The position numbers were made by a program, and so were the translations under genes. A stretch of 64,000 bases of DNA from JAGVPT01 sp035505655 (GTDB lineage Bacteria; Bacteroidota; Ignavibacteria; UBA10030; UBA8401), in assembly GCA_035505655.1 (NCBI GenBank), contig DATJQP010000034.1, positions 53,095 to 117,094 of the forward strand. The letters are read 5' to 3'. The notes under the pieces were generated by a model, which had not been told where the DNA came from, did not search any database, and was given only the letters and a program-made list of their open reading frames with translations. Below are positions 16,923-26,536 of the stretch, one piece after another; within the stretch, counting starts at the first letter, position 1; every line of letters begins with the position of its first letter.

Positions 16923-18365
16923 ATGCTCCAGATCTCGCAACAACAGCGTCTTCTTCAGAAACTCACTCCGCAGCAGATTCAGTACCTCAAGCTTCTTCAG
17001 CTCCCCACCATTGCGCTCGAACAAAGGATCAAGACTGAGCTCGAACAAAATCCGCTCCTCGAGGAAGGAATCGAGGACGAGCTGGAACAGACGCAAGAGG
17101 AGCCGGTAACTGACGAGACCGCGGAAGCCGACGGGGAATTAAAGAAGGAGAAGGACGAGGAGTTCAGCTTCGAGGACTTCGTCAACGACGATCACAGCGA
17201 CGCCCCGAGGGTTGCCGCGGCAAACGACGATGAGGAGCGCGAGGAGATTCCGATTTCGGCTCCGGAAGCGCTCACCCAGAAACTCCGCTCCCAGCTCCAG
17301 CTGGCCGACCTTACCGACGTCGGGATGCTCGTCGCAGAGGAGATCATCGGCAACATCGACGAAGACGGATACCTCCGACGGGAACTTGCCCTCATCGTTC
17401 AGGATCTCAATCTCTCGCACCATCTTCAGCTCACCGTCGCCCAGGCCGAGCTCGTCCTCAAACGGATCCAGAGACTCGAACCAGTCGGCATCGGCTCCCG
17501 GACGCTCCAGGAATGTCTCCTCGTCCAGCTCGAAGCCCGCGACTTTGATCCACGGCTCAAGGAGATCGCCCGGGTCATGCTCGAACAGTTTTTCGATGAA
17601 TTCACGAAGAAGCACTTCGAGCAGCTTTCGAAACTCCTCGGTGTCCCCCTCAACGAGGTGAAAGAAGTCCTCGACCTCGTCTCGCATCTAGACCCCAAAC
17701 CCGGGGAAGGCGAGATCACGACGCAGGAGAACTACATCACCGTCGATTTCCTCGTTCATTTCGAAGACGGCGAGTTTATCATCCAGCTCAACGATAAAAA
17801 CATTCCCCCGCTGAGGATCAACAAAGAGTACCGGGAGCTCATGTCGAGGAAGAAAAAGAACGGCGTGAGCCCCGAGACAAAGACCTTTATCAGGCAGAAG
17901 TTTGAGGCGGCGAAGTGGTTTATCGCCTCGATCTACCAGCGACGGGATACCATGCTCCGCGTCATGCGAACGATCGTGGACAAGCAGAGGGAGTTCTTCG
18001 AGTTCGGCGAAGGGCTCAAGCCGATGATCTACAAAGACATCGCGGAAGTCATCAAGATGGACATCTCGACGATCAGCCGGGTTGTGAACGGGAAATACGT
18101 CCAGACCGATTTCGGGGTCTATGAACTGAGGTACTTCTTCAGCGAAGGGATCAGCACCCAGTCGGGAGAGGATGTATCGAACAAGGAAGTGAAGCTGAGA
18201 ATCAAGGAGATCCTCGAGACCGAGGATCCGCACAAACCGCTCAGCGACGACCGCATCGCGGAGATTCTCAACGAGCGGGGTTTCAACATTGCCCGCAGGA
18301 CGGTCGCGAAGTACCGCGAATCGATGATGATCCCGGTCGCCCGGCTTCGCAGGAAAATATCCTAG
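16923..18365 (+). CDS. rpoN: RNA polymerase sigma-54 factor
   Basis: Alternative sigma factor of 480 residues. Region I is the Gln/Leu-rich N-terminus (residues 1-45), followed by an acidic region II (about 45-100), the core-binding region III, a helix-turn-helix with DISTISRVVNGKYVQ, and the diagnostic RpoN box ARRTVAKYRESMMIP near residue 462. It directs transcription from -24/-12 promoters that need an enhancer-binding ATPase; no such activator is encoded in this window. The gene begins six bases after the DUF3109 gene. Confidence 0.95.
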   Translation: MLQISQQQRLLQKLTPQQIQYLKLLQLPTIALEQRIKTELEQNPLLEEGIEDELEQTQEEPVTDETAEADGELKKEKDEEFSFEDFVNDDHSDAPRVAAANDDEEREEIPISAPEALTQKLRSQLQLADLTDVGMLVAEEIIGNIDEDGYLRRELALIVQDLNLSHHLQLTVAQAELVLKRIQRLEPVGIGSRTLQECLLVQLEARDFDPRLKEIARVMLEQFFDEFTKKHFEQLSKLLGVPLNEVKEVLDLVSHLDPKPGEGEITTQENYITVDFLVHFEDGEFIIQLNDKNIPPLRINKEYRELMSRKKKNGVSPETKTFIRQKFEAAKWFIASIYQRRDTMLRVMRTIVDKQREFFEFGEGLKPMIYKDIAEVIKMDISTISRVVNGKYVQTDFGVYELRYFFSEGISTQSGEDVSNKEVKLRIKEILETEDPHKPLSDDRIAEILNERGFNIARRTVAKYRESMMIPVARLRRKIS

Positions 18366-18386
18366 AATCAGCCAAACGGTGACACG

Positions 18387-18923
18387 ATGGAGAATCGGAT
18401 CCATTCAACAACGATTGTGGGCCTCTCGCGCAACGGAAAGGTTGCCCTGGCGAGCGACGGGCAGGTCACCCTCGGGAACACCGTCGTCAAGCACACGGCG
18501 AAAAAGGTCCAGAAGCTTTACAATAATTCGATCCTCGTGGGCTTCGCGGGTGCAGCCGCAGACGCATTCACGCTGATGGAACGCTTCGAGGAAAAGCTTC
18601 AGAAGCACCAGGGAAATCTCGAACGTTCCGCCGTCGAGCTTGCCAAGGACTGGCGCATGGACAAGTACCTCCGCCGGCTTGAGGCGATGATCGGCGTACT
18701 CGACAAGCAGCACGCGTACATCATTTCGGGGACCGGCGATGTCATCACTCCGGACGACGGCATTGTCGCGATTGGCTCCGGTGGACCCTACGCCCTCGCA
18801 GCGGCGAGAATGCTCCTTAAGTATACCTCCCTTTCCAGCCGCGAGATCGTCGAGCAGGCGATGAAGACCGCCGCCGACATCTGCATCTATACGAACGAGC
18901 ACATCACCATCGAGGAACTATAA
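18387..18923 (+). CDS. hslV: ATP-dependent protease proteolytic subunit HslV
   Basis: Proteasome-beta-like peptidase of 178 residues. The short propeptide is followed by TTIVGLSRNGKVALASDGQVT (from residue 8); the first Thr of TTI would be the N-terminal nucleophile after processing. GSGGPYALAAARML near the C-terminus is also typical. With HslU it forms a two-component protease for misfolded and regulatory proteins. It starts 21 bases after rpoN and ends four bases before hslU. Confidence 0.95.
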   Translation: MENRIHSTTIVGLSRNGKVALASDGQVTLGNTVVKHTAKKVQKLYNNSILVGFAGAAADAFTLMERFEEKLQKHQGNLERSAVELAKDWRMDKYLRRLEAMIGVLDKQHAYIISGTGDVITPDDGIVAIGSGGPYALAAARMLLKYTSLSSREIVEQAMKTAADICIYTNEHITIEEL

Positions 18924-18927
18924 TCGG

Positions 18928-20355
18928 ATGAAGCTCAATACCCCCGAAGAAGGTCCTGTCCCCGCTCCGAAGTCCGGACCGAAATCCGGGACGGTGAAGG
19001 AACTCACCCCCACGGAGATCGTCCGCGAGCTCGACAAGTACATCATCGGCCAGCACGACGCGAAGAAATCCGTCGCCATCGCGCTGCGCAACCGCTGGAG
19101 ACGCCTCCAGGTTCCGGAGAACCTGCGGGAAGAGATCATGCCGAACAATATCATCCTCATCGGACCAACCGGCGTGGGCAAGACTGAAATCGCTCGGCGT
19201 CTCGCAAAGCTCGCGAACGCACCGTTCATCAAGGTCGAAGCGTCGAAGTTTACCGAGGTTGGCTATGTCGGGCGCGACGTCGACTCCATGATCCGGGATC
19301 TCACCGAGCTCGCCGTGGTCATGGTGAAGGCGGAAAAGACGTCCGAGGTCCAGGAGAAGGCGGAGCAGCTCGCGGTCGAACGGATCCTCGACATTCTCAT
19401 CCCGTCGGTCCGGAAGACGAAGGCTGAAGCTTCCACTTCGGCCGATTCACCGTCCGACGAAGAGCTTAACGAAAAAACCCGTGAGAGGTTTAGGGAAAGG
19501 ATCAAAGCCGGGCTGCTCGACGCCAGGATCATCGAGCTTGACCTGCCGAGCGAACAATTCCCCGCCATGCAAATTCTCGGGCCGATGAACCTCGAAGAGA
19601 TCGGCGTAAACCTCCACGATGTTTTCGGCAACCTGATGCCGAAGAAGATGAAAAAGCGAAAGCTCTCGGTCGCGGAGGCCAAGAAGATCCTCGTCCAGGA
19701 GGAAGCGCAGAAGCTCATCGACCAGGATGTCGCGGTGAAGGAGGCGATCCACCGGGTCGAGAACTCGGGGATCGTTTTCCTCGACGAAGTCGACAAGATC
19801 GCCGGAAGCCGCGGGACAACGGGGGGTCCGGACGTCTCGCGTGAAGGGGTTCAGCGTGATCTTCTCCCCATCGTCGAGGGATCGACGGTGGCGACAAAAT
19901 ACGGCATGGTCCGCACCGACCACGTTCTTTTTATCGCTTCTGGCGCGTTCCACGTCTCGAAGCCTTCCGACCTGATTCCCGAGCTTCAGGGCCGATTTCC
20001 GATACGAGTTGAGCTCAAGAGTCTCACCGAAGACGATTTCGTGAAAATCCTCACCCTCCCGCAGAATGCACTCATCAAACAGTACACGGCACTGTTGAAG
20101 CCCGATAATGTCGAAATTGAGTTCACACAAGAGGCCATCGGCGCGATCGCGCGAATCGCGACACAGGTGAACGAAGAGGTGGAAAACATCGGTGCCCGGC
20201 GCCTCCACACCATCATGACTTCCCTTCTCGAAGAGATTCTTTTCGACGCCCCCGAAAATGTCGCCTCCGCAAAGCTCTCCATCACAAAGGAACTCGTCGA
20301 GCAGAAGCTAAGCGCCATCGTTCGGGACAAGGATCTGAGCCGATTCATTCTCTGA
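18928..20355 (+). CDS. hslU: ATP-dependent protease ATPase subunit HslU
   Basis: AAA+ unfoldase of 475 residues that feeds substrates into HslV. Walker A is GPTGVGKTE (about residue 82), Walker B is IVFLDEVDKI, and the C-terminus ends in DLSRFIL, the tail that docks onto HslV. The N-terminal extension of about 20 residues (rich in Pro, Gly and Ser) before LTPTEIVRELDKYIIGQ is longer than in many homologues. A strong bidirectional terminator follows. Confidence 0.95.
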   Translation: MKLNTPEEGPVPAPKSGPKSGTVKELTPTEIVRELDKYIIGQHDAKKSVAIALRNRWRRLQVPENLREEIMPNNIILIGPTGVGKTEIARRLAKLANAPFIKVEASKFTEVGYVGRDVDSMIRDLTELAVVMVKAEKTSEVQEKAEQLAVERILDILIPSVRKTKAEASTSADSPSDEELNEKTRERFRERIKAGLLDARIIELDLPSEQFPAMQILGPMNLEEIGVNLHDVFGNLMPKKMKKRKLSVAEAKKILVQEEAQKLIDQDVAVKEAIHRVENSGIVFLDEVDKIAGSRGTTGGPDVSREGVQRDLLPIVEGSTVATKYGMVRTDHVLFIASGAFHVSKPSDLIPELQGRFPIRVELKSLTEDDFVKILTLPQNALIKQYTALLKPDNVEIEFTQEAIGAIARIATQVNEEVENIGARRLHTIMTSLLEEILFDAPENVASAKLSITKELVEQKLSAIVRDKDLSRFIL

Positions 20356-20431
20356 GGGAAGACCTCCCCAGCCTCCGGCGACGCTGGGGAAACGAACCTG
20401 GCGCCCCGTTCTCCGAATGCCGTTCAACAAC

Positions 20432-20472
20432 AAAAAACCCGGCGAGGGTGTTCGCCGGGTTTCGTTTTTTTT
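20432..20472. terminator. Bidirectional rho-independent terminator
   Basis: An 11-base stem (20435-20445 with 20452-20462) and a six-base loop are followed by eight T on the plus strand and preceded by six A, which give a T run on the minus strand. It ends both hslU and the convergent outer-membrane gene. Confidence 0.9.
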
Positions 20473-20487
20473 GCGCCCGCTCTCCCG

Positions 20488-21966
20488 CTAGATGCGGAAC
20501 CTCATCCCCAAAGTGAACGAGCCATTTCGGAAACTGTTCGGACTTGTCAACAGCGCGATGCTCTCCGTCCCGAAGTCGAGATCCCACACCGGCGTATTGA
20601 TCCCCATGCCGAGCGCCCAGCTAAACCTCTCACGTCCGCCGATGGAGATCCCGGTCCGGATCGGCAGCATGCCGATGGGCCGGTATTCAGTCCCCAACGA
20701 AAAGCGCGGCGATGTGGAATTTCCAGGTTCATTGTTGAATCCGAAGTGAAGATCGGCCGCCACGAGCAGTCTTCCCGGAAAGTGCGTGATGAACGGCGCC
20801 TGATCCAGCTGGAACGCCGCTCCGAGGTTCAGAGCCGTGGGAAGGCTTGTCTTGAAGGAGGTGGTGTCTCGGGTAGATCCCTTGAACGCGTTCTTCACCG
20901 AATCCTGATCCTGGATATCCGAAACCGTGAATCCTCCCGACCCGACGATCGCCTTCGTGAATTTGTTCCATGTAACTTTCCCAATATCGGTGACGCTGGC
21001 CGCAAGCCTCAATCCCTGAAAGAACTGCCCCGACACTCCGAGGTCGAAGCCGATTCCGGTTCCGGCCGGCTTGGTCATATAATGTGCGATGCTATCGCTC
21101 TGGAACGGAATGTGCGACTGGTACTGGAGGAAGTTCACATTTCCCGTCAACGGCTGCTGAACGGGGAGCACTTGTCCGGCATCGGTCGTAAATGTGGACG
21201 GGGCAACCTGGATACTCCCCGTGTAGTGGTCCGTGCCGAAATATCCAAATCCCTGAACATACTTGATCCCGATGCCAACGGCGATCTCCTTTGCCCACGA
21301 GAGCTGCACTGGGAGCATTCGCGCATACGACAGGTTGTATTCCCTCAGCCACGATGCCGTCACCGAAGTGTTGTCGAGCGAATAGGACGCACCCGAGGCC
21401 GGAAACGCGTCGAGCGCCATCTTCAGGTACCCCTCGGGGATATCCATGTTTACTCCGACCTGGTCGCTCACCGAGAATCCGATGCCTCCCAGCTTTTCAC
21501 CGTGCACCGTAAATCCAAATTCAGTGATGTCGAAGTCGACTTGAGTGTGCGCGACTCCTCCGGGGAAGAGCCCGAGGATTGCGTCCTTGTCCGATTGAGA
21601 GAGGAGTTTTCCGACGCGGATAGTATTACCGTCTTTGTCCTTCACCGGCTGACCGTTCTTGAGACTATCCTGGCCGGTGAAGTAGTCCTGATAAATACCG
21701 TAGTTGAGAAGATCGCTCCCGGCGCGGAACCCGAATGGGGCAATCTCAAACGTCACCCAACTGCCGCGGTCGTCGAGGGCAAGGTTGGCCGGATTCAAGC
21801 CTATGGCGTCGAGCCCCCGGGATGATGCCGTAAAGGTCCTCGCCATTCCGATGATCTGTCCCGAGACCCTGTCTTCTCCCGCTCTTGTAGTCCGTGTCGA
21901 CGCGATGCCGAGAAGGATCACCAGCCCCACCACGACCAGGGAACGTCGCTCATACACGTTGTTCAT
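20488..21966 (-). CDS. Outer-membrane beta-barrel protein, DUF5723-like
   Basis: A 492-residue exported protein. A signal peptide (about residues 1-30, ending ...RTTRAGE) precedes a long series of alternating polar/hydrophobic strands and a C-terminus ending in phenylalanine-rich strands (GSFTLGMRFRI), as in outer-membrane barrels. The early RTFTASSRGLDAIGLNPANLALD segment is typical of conserved Bacteroidota/Ignavibacteria surface proteins of the DUF5723/PorV-like kind. The frame opens upstream, but AAAGGAG seven bases before the ATG at 21966 fixes the start. It lies 39 bases after the large exported protein, with which it is probably co-expressed. The function is unknown. Confidence 0.75.
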   Translation of the reverse strand: MNNVYERRSLVVVGLVILLGIASTRTTRAGEDRVSGQIIGMARTFTASSRGLDAIGLNPANLALDDRGSWVTFEIAPFGFRAGSDLLNYGIYQDYFTGQDSLKNGQPVKDKDGNTIRVGKLLSQSDKDAILGLFPGGVAHTQVDFDITEFGFTVHGEKLGGIGFSVSDQVGVNMDIPEGYLKMALDAFPASGASYSLDNTSVTASWLREYNLSYARMLPVQLSWAKEIAVGIGIKYVQGFGYFGTDHYTGSIQVAPSTFTTDAGQVLPVQQPLTGNVNFLQYQSHIPFQSDSIAHYMTKPAGTGIGFDLGVSGQFFQGLRLAASVTDIGKVTWNKFTKAIVGSGGFTVSDIQDQDSVKNAFKGSTRDTTSFKTSLPTALNLGAAFQLDQAPFITHFPGRLLVAADLHFGFNNEPGNSTSPRFSLGTEYRPIGMLPIRTGISIGGRERFSWALGMGINTPVWDLDFGTESIALLTSPNSFRNGSFTLGMRFRI

Positions 21967-22005
21967 TGTTTTGCTCCTTTGAGTCAATGGTCATGAGTGG
22001 TGGGA

Positions 22006-24255
22006 TTATTTGAGGCTGTCCGGGTTGACGGTATACTGCACGCTGACGTACCCCCTGAGACGGACCGCGTAGTTGCTGTTGAACTTCACCGGCTGGCTCG
22101 ATCCCGATGTATTCATATGCACGTTTACGACAACGAACTGTGCCGGATTGATCTGACTGACGTCGTTTCTGGTCAGGCCGATGATGATCCCGGAAAGTCC
22201 GTTGGGCGAGTTCGGCCGGGATGCATAGCGGGCGCTATCCGCACGGATCGACCCGCTCTTCGGCAATGTCAGCAGCGTGGTCGACGTGTCGGGGATCGAC
22301 TTGTTCGTGGCCTTGCCGGGGAGGAGTTTCGACGTGACATCAAGCTGGAAGGGGAATCCGTTCGTGATCGTAAAGATGACGTTTCCGCTGTCAATCAAGG
22401 CAAGGCTCTTTTTGTCGATCTTGTTCCCGGATGTGTCGCCAATAGAGACCGTGTCCGCAAAGACGCCGTTGATGATCCCGACGCGAACCGGGAAGAGGAA
22501 GTCGAGGGATGTGAAAACGCTGTCTCCGACCTTTACGGTCCCGGTGCTATCGGCGTACTGGTAATACGCCTTCGGATCGACGACGGCCTGGCCGGTGACG
22601 ATGAACTTGCTCGGGAGGCTCCCCTGTCCCCCGACAAAAAAGCTTGAGAGGAACTGATCGATTCTGCTCGTCGTCTTGTTGAAGACAACCTGCCTTTGGA
22701 TGCCAGGGTAGATCCGGAGAGTGTCAGGGATGTTCGTCCCGGTTTTGAAGGGGACAAGCGAGTCACGCCGCGCTCCCTTATTGTCGAGACCGATGACTTT
22801 CATGATCAGGTCGGTGGGGAATGCGCCGGTGCTGAGGATCTTCAGTGTGATGGAAACAGAGTCGAATTTGATGCTGTCCGCGCTGAATTTATTCCCGATA
22901 TCTCCGATCGCGGCATCGACGGTCTCATTGATCGGAACGTAGGTGGGTTTAACCTTCCCGATGACCTTGCTGAGGATGTAGGTCTTTCTCGGCGGAGACT
23001 GCGTGTTGTTCAGCGGCGTCACATCGACCCGCACGGAGTCGTCTTTGGAAATGACAACCCTTCCCTGCGTTACCCCCAGGGTCTTGATGTTGATGGCGAA
23101 ATTGACGTTTGGAACTGAAAGCGTGTCGAGTCTTCCTCCGATTATCGTGTCGTGCTGGGACTGTATTGCATAGTTCTTCATGCTCACGGTCTGCACGAAG
23201 ACGCTGTTTGGCCCCACGATGCCGCTCGTATCGCCGGTCGCATCATTCTTGAGCTTGAAGGGAGCTCCCGTGACGCGGTCGACAAATTCCTTCAACGCGA
23301 ATCCGACCGAGATGCTGGTCGAAATGTCGTTCGTAATCTTGATCTGGAAGCCGCCGTCGCTGAACTCCGCCCGCTTGATCTTCGTCGAATCGTCGATGAG
23401 CTGGACGGCCGAATCGGGGTTATTGAAAACGGGGTAGGAGACTGACAACTGCACCTTGGCCTTCTGGAGCGTCGCGATGCCGCCGCTTGTTCCGCCGATC
23501 GTCAGGTGCGAGACAAGGGTCTGCGTGTTCGTCACCGTCTTTCCGGAGGCTCCCGACGTCGTCACCGTCGACTGCATTTTGAGGTTCGCACTCATGAGCT
23601 TCCCCGAGACGTTTGCCGTCTTCGTCGCGCTGGAATTAGCCGCGATGGTCGTGAAAGCGAAGTTCGCAACGACCGCCTGGTCCTGGTCGACGTTTACCAG
23701 CTGGACGCCGCTCTGGAAGCTGATCGCGAACGGAAAGTTGTTCGTGATCTGAAGAGTCATGAGGCCGTCCTGGAACACCAGGTAGTCGTACGTCGCTGTC
23801 GGATTGCTTATAACGTTGTTGAGGGTGACCGTCGCGTCGGGGCCCAGGTAGGTGATGCCGTTACCTGGGTCCACGCCGAAAAGATCCTTGAAGCTTATCG
23901 TGACGTCGGGAATCGTCGGCACCGTGAGGGGGACGAGGCCGAGCTTCTGGGAGACCGAGCTGGGAGCCGGGGTCAACTCCGGAAGGACGATCGCCGTCGG
24001 TTTATTGACGAGCGACGAGGGACGATATTCGACGCTTCCGGTCGTGGAATCGATAATGAACTTCGGATCCTTCGCGATCATCTGTCCGAACGTCCAGGTA
24101 CGGTCGATGAGGCCGATGTTGAGCGGCACGGTCCACGCGGGGGCTTTCGGCTTCATCGGGTTCTTGATGCAGCGGTACGAAACCGGAGCCGTGACGAGAA
24201 GGATGATCAGGAGAAGGATATTCATCTTCCCCGAAGCCCTGGGTGCGGTCACCAT
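22006..24255 (-). CDS. Large exported beta-rich protein of unknown function
   Basis: A 749-residue protein I do not recognise. A hydrophobic signal (about residues 10-30) ends at a Cys in PVSYRCIKN, so it may be a lipoprotein, though the lipobox is not canonical. The rest is Thr/Ser/Val/Asn-rich and mostly beta-strand. Similar units recur: LQITNNFPFAISFQSG, FQIKITNDISTSISVGF and FTITNGFPFQLDVTS, suggesting repeated immunoglobulin- or LEA-like sandwiches. GGAGGA seven bases before the ATG at 24255 fixes the start; the frame is open five codons further. The DUF5723-like barrel follows after 39 bases, so an outer-membrane complex of the two is plausible. Confidence 0.7.
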   Translation of the reverse strand: MVTAPRASGKMNILLLIILLVTAPVSYRCIKNPMKPKAPAWTVPLNIGLIDRTWTFGQMIAKDPKFIIDSTTGSVEYRPSSLVNKPTAIVLPELTPAPSSVSQKLGLVPLTVPTIPDVTISFKDLFGVDPGNGITYLGPDATVTLNNVISNPTATYDYLVFQDGLMTLQITNNFPFAISFQSGVQLVNVDQDQAVVANFAFTTIAANSSATKTANVSGKLMSANLKMQSTVTTSGASGKTVTNTQTLVSHLTIGGTSGGIATLQKAKVQLSVSYPVFNNPDSAVQLIDDSTKIKRAEFSDGGFQIKITNDISTSISVGFALKEFVDRVTGAPFKLKNDATGDTSGIVGPNSVFVQTVSMKNYAIQSQHDTIIGGRLDTLSVPNVNFAINIKTLGVTQGRVVISKDDSVRVDVTPLNNTQSPPRKTYILSKVIGKVKPTYVPINETVDAAIGDIGNKFSADSIKFDSVSITLKILSTGAFPTDLIMKVIGLDNKGARRDSLVPFKTGTNIPDTLRIYPGIQRQVVFNKTTSRIDQFLSSFFVGGQGSLPSKFIVTGQAVVDPKAYYQYADSTGTVKVGDSVFTSLDFLFPVRVGIINGVFADTVSIGDTSGNKIDKKSLALIDSGNVIFTITNGFPFQLDVTSKLLPGKATNKSIPDTSTTLLTLPKSGSIRADSARYASRPNSPNGLSGIIIGLTRNDVSQINPAQFVVVNVHMNTSGSSQPVKFNSNYAVRLRGYVSVQYTVNPDSLK

Positions 24256-24458
24256 GGTGAAGTCCTCCAATAGGGTATACTGTAATTGATGCTGGAAGGA
24301 AAACGCGTGCGCGCGGAGACGTCTTTATGCGCACATCGAATAATGTAGATCATCCCCCGGGATCGGGCATTGACAAGCGTCATAAAGCTCGAAAAAACTC
24401 CGGGGATGCGCCGGTGCCGGTTCCTACGTGAGACACCCGACACCGGCAACTTCGAACG

Positions 24459-24791
24459 CTAATGGATTTTTTCTTCTTTGGTGGGAAGCTGGAATCCAAA
24501 CCCATGTGCCGGGGGTTCATCGCCGAGAATCTTGATCTCTCCGAACTTCGCTTCGTATTTCTCGATATTGTCTTTCAGTGCATTGAGCAGGAGACGCCCG
24601 TGCTGCGGCGTCATGACGATTCTTGCGAACACCTTGGCCTTCGGGACTCCCGGAAGGATCCTTGTAAAGTCGATAACGAACTCCGCGGGCGAGTGGGTGA
24701 TGATCGCCAGATTGGAGTAGATTCCTTCCGATTCTTTTTCGCCCAGCTCGATGTTGATCTGTTGACCGGCTGGCGGTTGTGGATTGTTCAT
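24459..24791 (-). CDS. DUF3467 family protein
   Basis: A 110-residue soluble protein of the DUF3467 family (function unknown). It contains YSNLAIITHSPAEFVIDF, then VFARIVMTPQHGRLLLNALKDNIEKYE, the conserved core. A GAGGAGA Shine-Dalgarno motif lies five bases before the ATG at 24791; longer in-frame starts are therefore unlikely. It sits between a TPR lipoprotein and a large exported protein but has no signal peptide itself. Confidence 0.85.
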   Translation of the reverse strand: MNNPQPPAGQQINIELGEKESEGIYSNLAIITHSPAEFVIDFTRILPGVPKAKVFARIVMTPQHGRLLLNALKDNIEKYEAKFGEIKILGDEPPAHGFGFQLPTKEEKIH

Positions 24792-24845
24792 TGCTTCTCC
24801 TCGCGAACGACCGAAATGATCGGCCGGAGACGGCACCGTCTCAGA

Positions 24846-26288
24846 TTAGTTCTTCCCTTTTCTCAAAGCGTCGGCCTTGTTGTAGGCGTCGACCGCCTTC
24901 TCCTTCATATTGAGGTTTGCATAGACCTGACCGAGCAACTCGAGCATCTGGATATTGTCGGTCTTCTCCGCGACGACCCTCTCGAGGTACGGAAGCGCCA
25001 TCCGGTATTTTTCTTTGTAAGAAACGTCGTCCTCTTTCCCTGCCGCCTTCATCCTTGCCTGTTCGGATACACCCCAGTTAACACACGCCGCGGCGATATT
25101 GTACACCACGGAGGAGGAAAACGCCGGGTCGTACTTCCGCCCCTTGGCGGTATCGACCTTCTCCGCGGAATCAAGAGCCAACGAGGTTTTGAATTGGTCA
25201 ATAGCGTCGGCGAATGATGAGTCTTTCATCAGGAATACGCCGAGATTGTAGTGATCGAATTTGCTCTCCGGATATTTCTTGACCCGCTCGCTGAGGAGCG
25301 ATCGTGCCTCTTCATCCTTCGCGGCGCCGATATAGGCGTTCATGAGCGTCTCTGAGACCTCTGCGTCTTCCGGATATACTGCCTGCGCCTTTTTCAGCAC
25401 GTCGACGGCTTTAACGCACTCCGCGACCGCCTGGAAGTAATAGGTCGAATCGACGAACGGCGCATAGGGCTTGTCGTTGTCAAACTTCATCTTTGTCACA
25501 TCACCCCCTTCGACACTCAGGGTGAGATGGTAATGCTCGATCCTCCAGGTCTCCTTCGTATCCCCCTTCTTCGGCTTCGCCGGTTTTGAGACGGAGATCA
25601 TCGAGTCTCCGAGAAGGTACCGGACATCCGCGGCCTTCATTTTTTCCTGAATTTGGGTGAGGCTTCTTGCGTCGTCGAATGCCGCGCGGTTCATGTCTAG
25701 AAACTTTGCCTTGAGGACATTGGCGCTGTCGAGATACATCCTTCCGAGGAGCTTCGCGGCGAGAAGGTCCTTCCCTTTGTTCAACGCGATCGAGAGTTGA
25801 CTCTCCGCGTTCACCATGTCACCCTTCCGGTAGTATGCAAGGCCCAGATTGCGCTGAGTGAGAAGACTATCGGGCTCCATGAGGACCGCGGTCTTGAAGT
25901 ACGAGATTGCGTCGTCAAGATACGACGCGGTGTCGGCTGCCTTGTTTATCGCATCGACGGCCTGATTGAAGAGCTTGCCCCACGTGCTGAGTTCGATGCT
26001 TTGAATATCCTTCTGATGAGTCGGCGCGACAGCCATCGCTTTGTCAAACGCATCCTTCATCCCCTCGTAATCTTTCAGCTCAAGCCTGACCTGGCCGAGG
26101 AGGTAATACGCCTCGTCGTTTTTCGGATTCTTCGCGACTTCCTTCTCGAGCTGCTTCGCCGCGTTCGGATAATCCTTCCGCTGGAGATAGAGTTTTGCGC
26201 TCGTCATCTCGGACGATGCACACTGAAAACCTGTGGTGAGGAACGCCGCGAGAACGATTCCGACAATGCCCCAATAAAGTAGTTTCAT
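24846..26288 (-). CDS. TPR-repeat lipoprotein
   Basis: A 480-residue protein with a lipoprotein signal (hydrophobic residues 4-18, then TTGFQCASS with Cys about 21). TPR-like helical pairs fill most of the chain, clearest at about 30-105 (KDYPNAAKQLEKEVAKNPKN and EAYYLLGQVRLELKDYEG), 155-200, 320-375 and 425-475. It is expected to be a periplasmic scaffold on a membrane. AAGGATAACAGC precedes the ATG at 26288, and a good promoter lies 60 bases upstream. It heads the envelope module that continues to 20488. Confidence 0.8.
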   Translation of the reverse strand: MKLLYWGIVGIVLAAFLTTGFQCASSEMTSAKLYLQRKDYPNAAKQLEKEVAKNPKNDEAYYLLGQVRLELKDYEGMKDAFDKAMAVAPTHQKDIQSIELSTWGKLFNQAVDAINKAADTASYLDDAISYFKTAVLMEPDSLLTQRNLGLAYYRKGDMVNAESQLSIALNKGKDLLAAKLLGRMYLDSANVLKAKFLDMNRAAFDDARSLTQIQEKMKAADVRYLLGDSMISVSKPAKPKKGDTKETWRIEHYHLTLSVEGGDVTKMKFDNDKPYAPFVDSTYYFQAVAECVKAVDVLKKAQAVYPEDAEVSETLMNAYIGAAKDEEARSLLSERVKKYPESKFDHYNLGVFLMKDSSFADAIDQFKTSLALDSAEKVDTAKGRKYDPAFSSSVVYNIAAACVNWGVSEQARMKAAGKEDDVSYKEKYRMALPYLERVVAEKTDNIQMLELLGQVYANLNMKEKAVDAYNKADALRKGKN

Positions 26289-26345
26289 GCTGTTATCCTT
26301 CTGATTCGATCGTTGATCTTCTTTACGATTGAAAAATATCGTGAA

Positions 26346-26374
26346 AATATAGGGAAAAACAGCCTTATAGTCAA
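26346..26374 (-). promoter_or_regulatory. Strong sigma-70-type promoter of the envelope module
   Basis: On the minus strand TTGACT (26374-26369) and TATATT (26351-26346) are separated by 17 bases; each matches the consensus in five of six positions. Transcription would begin near 26339, about 50 bases before the TPR lipoprotein start. Confidence 0.7.
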
Positions 26375-26536
26375 TCTTTCGGCCGGGAGTACATGCCGGG
26401 CCGGTCATCGATGGGGTTCGGACGGAAATCGGTCGAGAGGTTCCCGCACCGCTCATCACCTGGCGCCATGTTGATTTCACCTCTTCATTTCCTTACTTTG
26501 GTGATAGTTGCTCCTCAGCGGGAACACCGCAAAACC

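Noticed and set aside
24256..24458. Possible terminator and promoter in the gap after the DUF3467 gene
   Set aside because: A GCCGGTG/CACCGGC stem has a loop of about 25 bases and the T run is 13 bases away. TTGTCA and TACATT are 23 bases apart. Neither is good enough to report.
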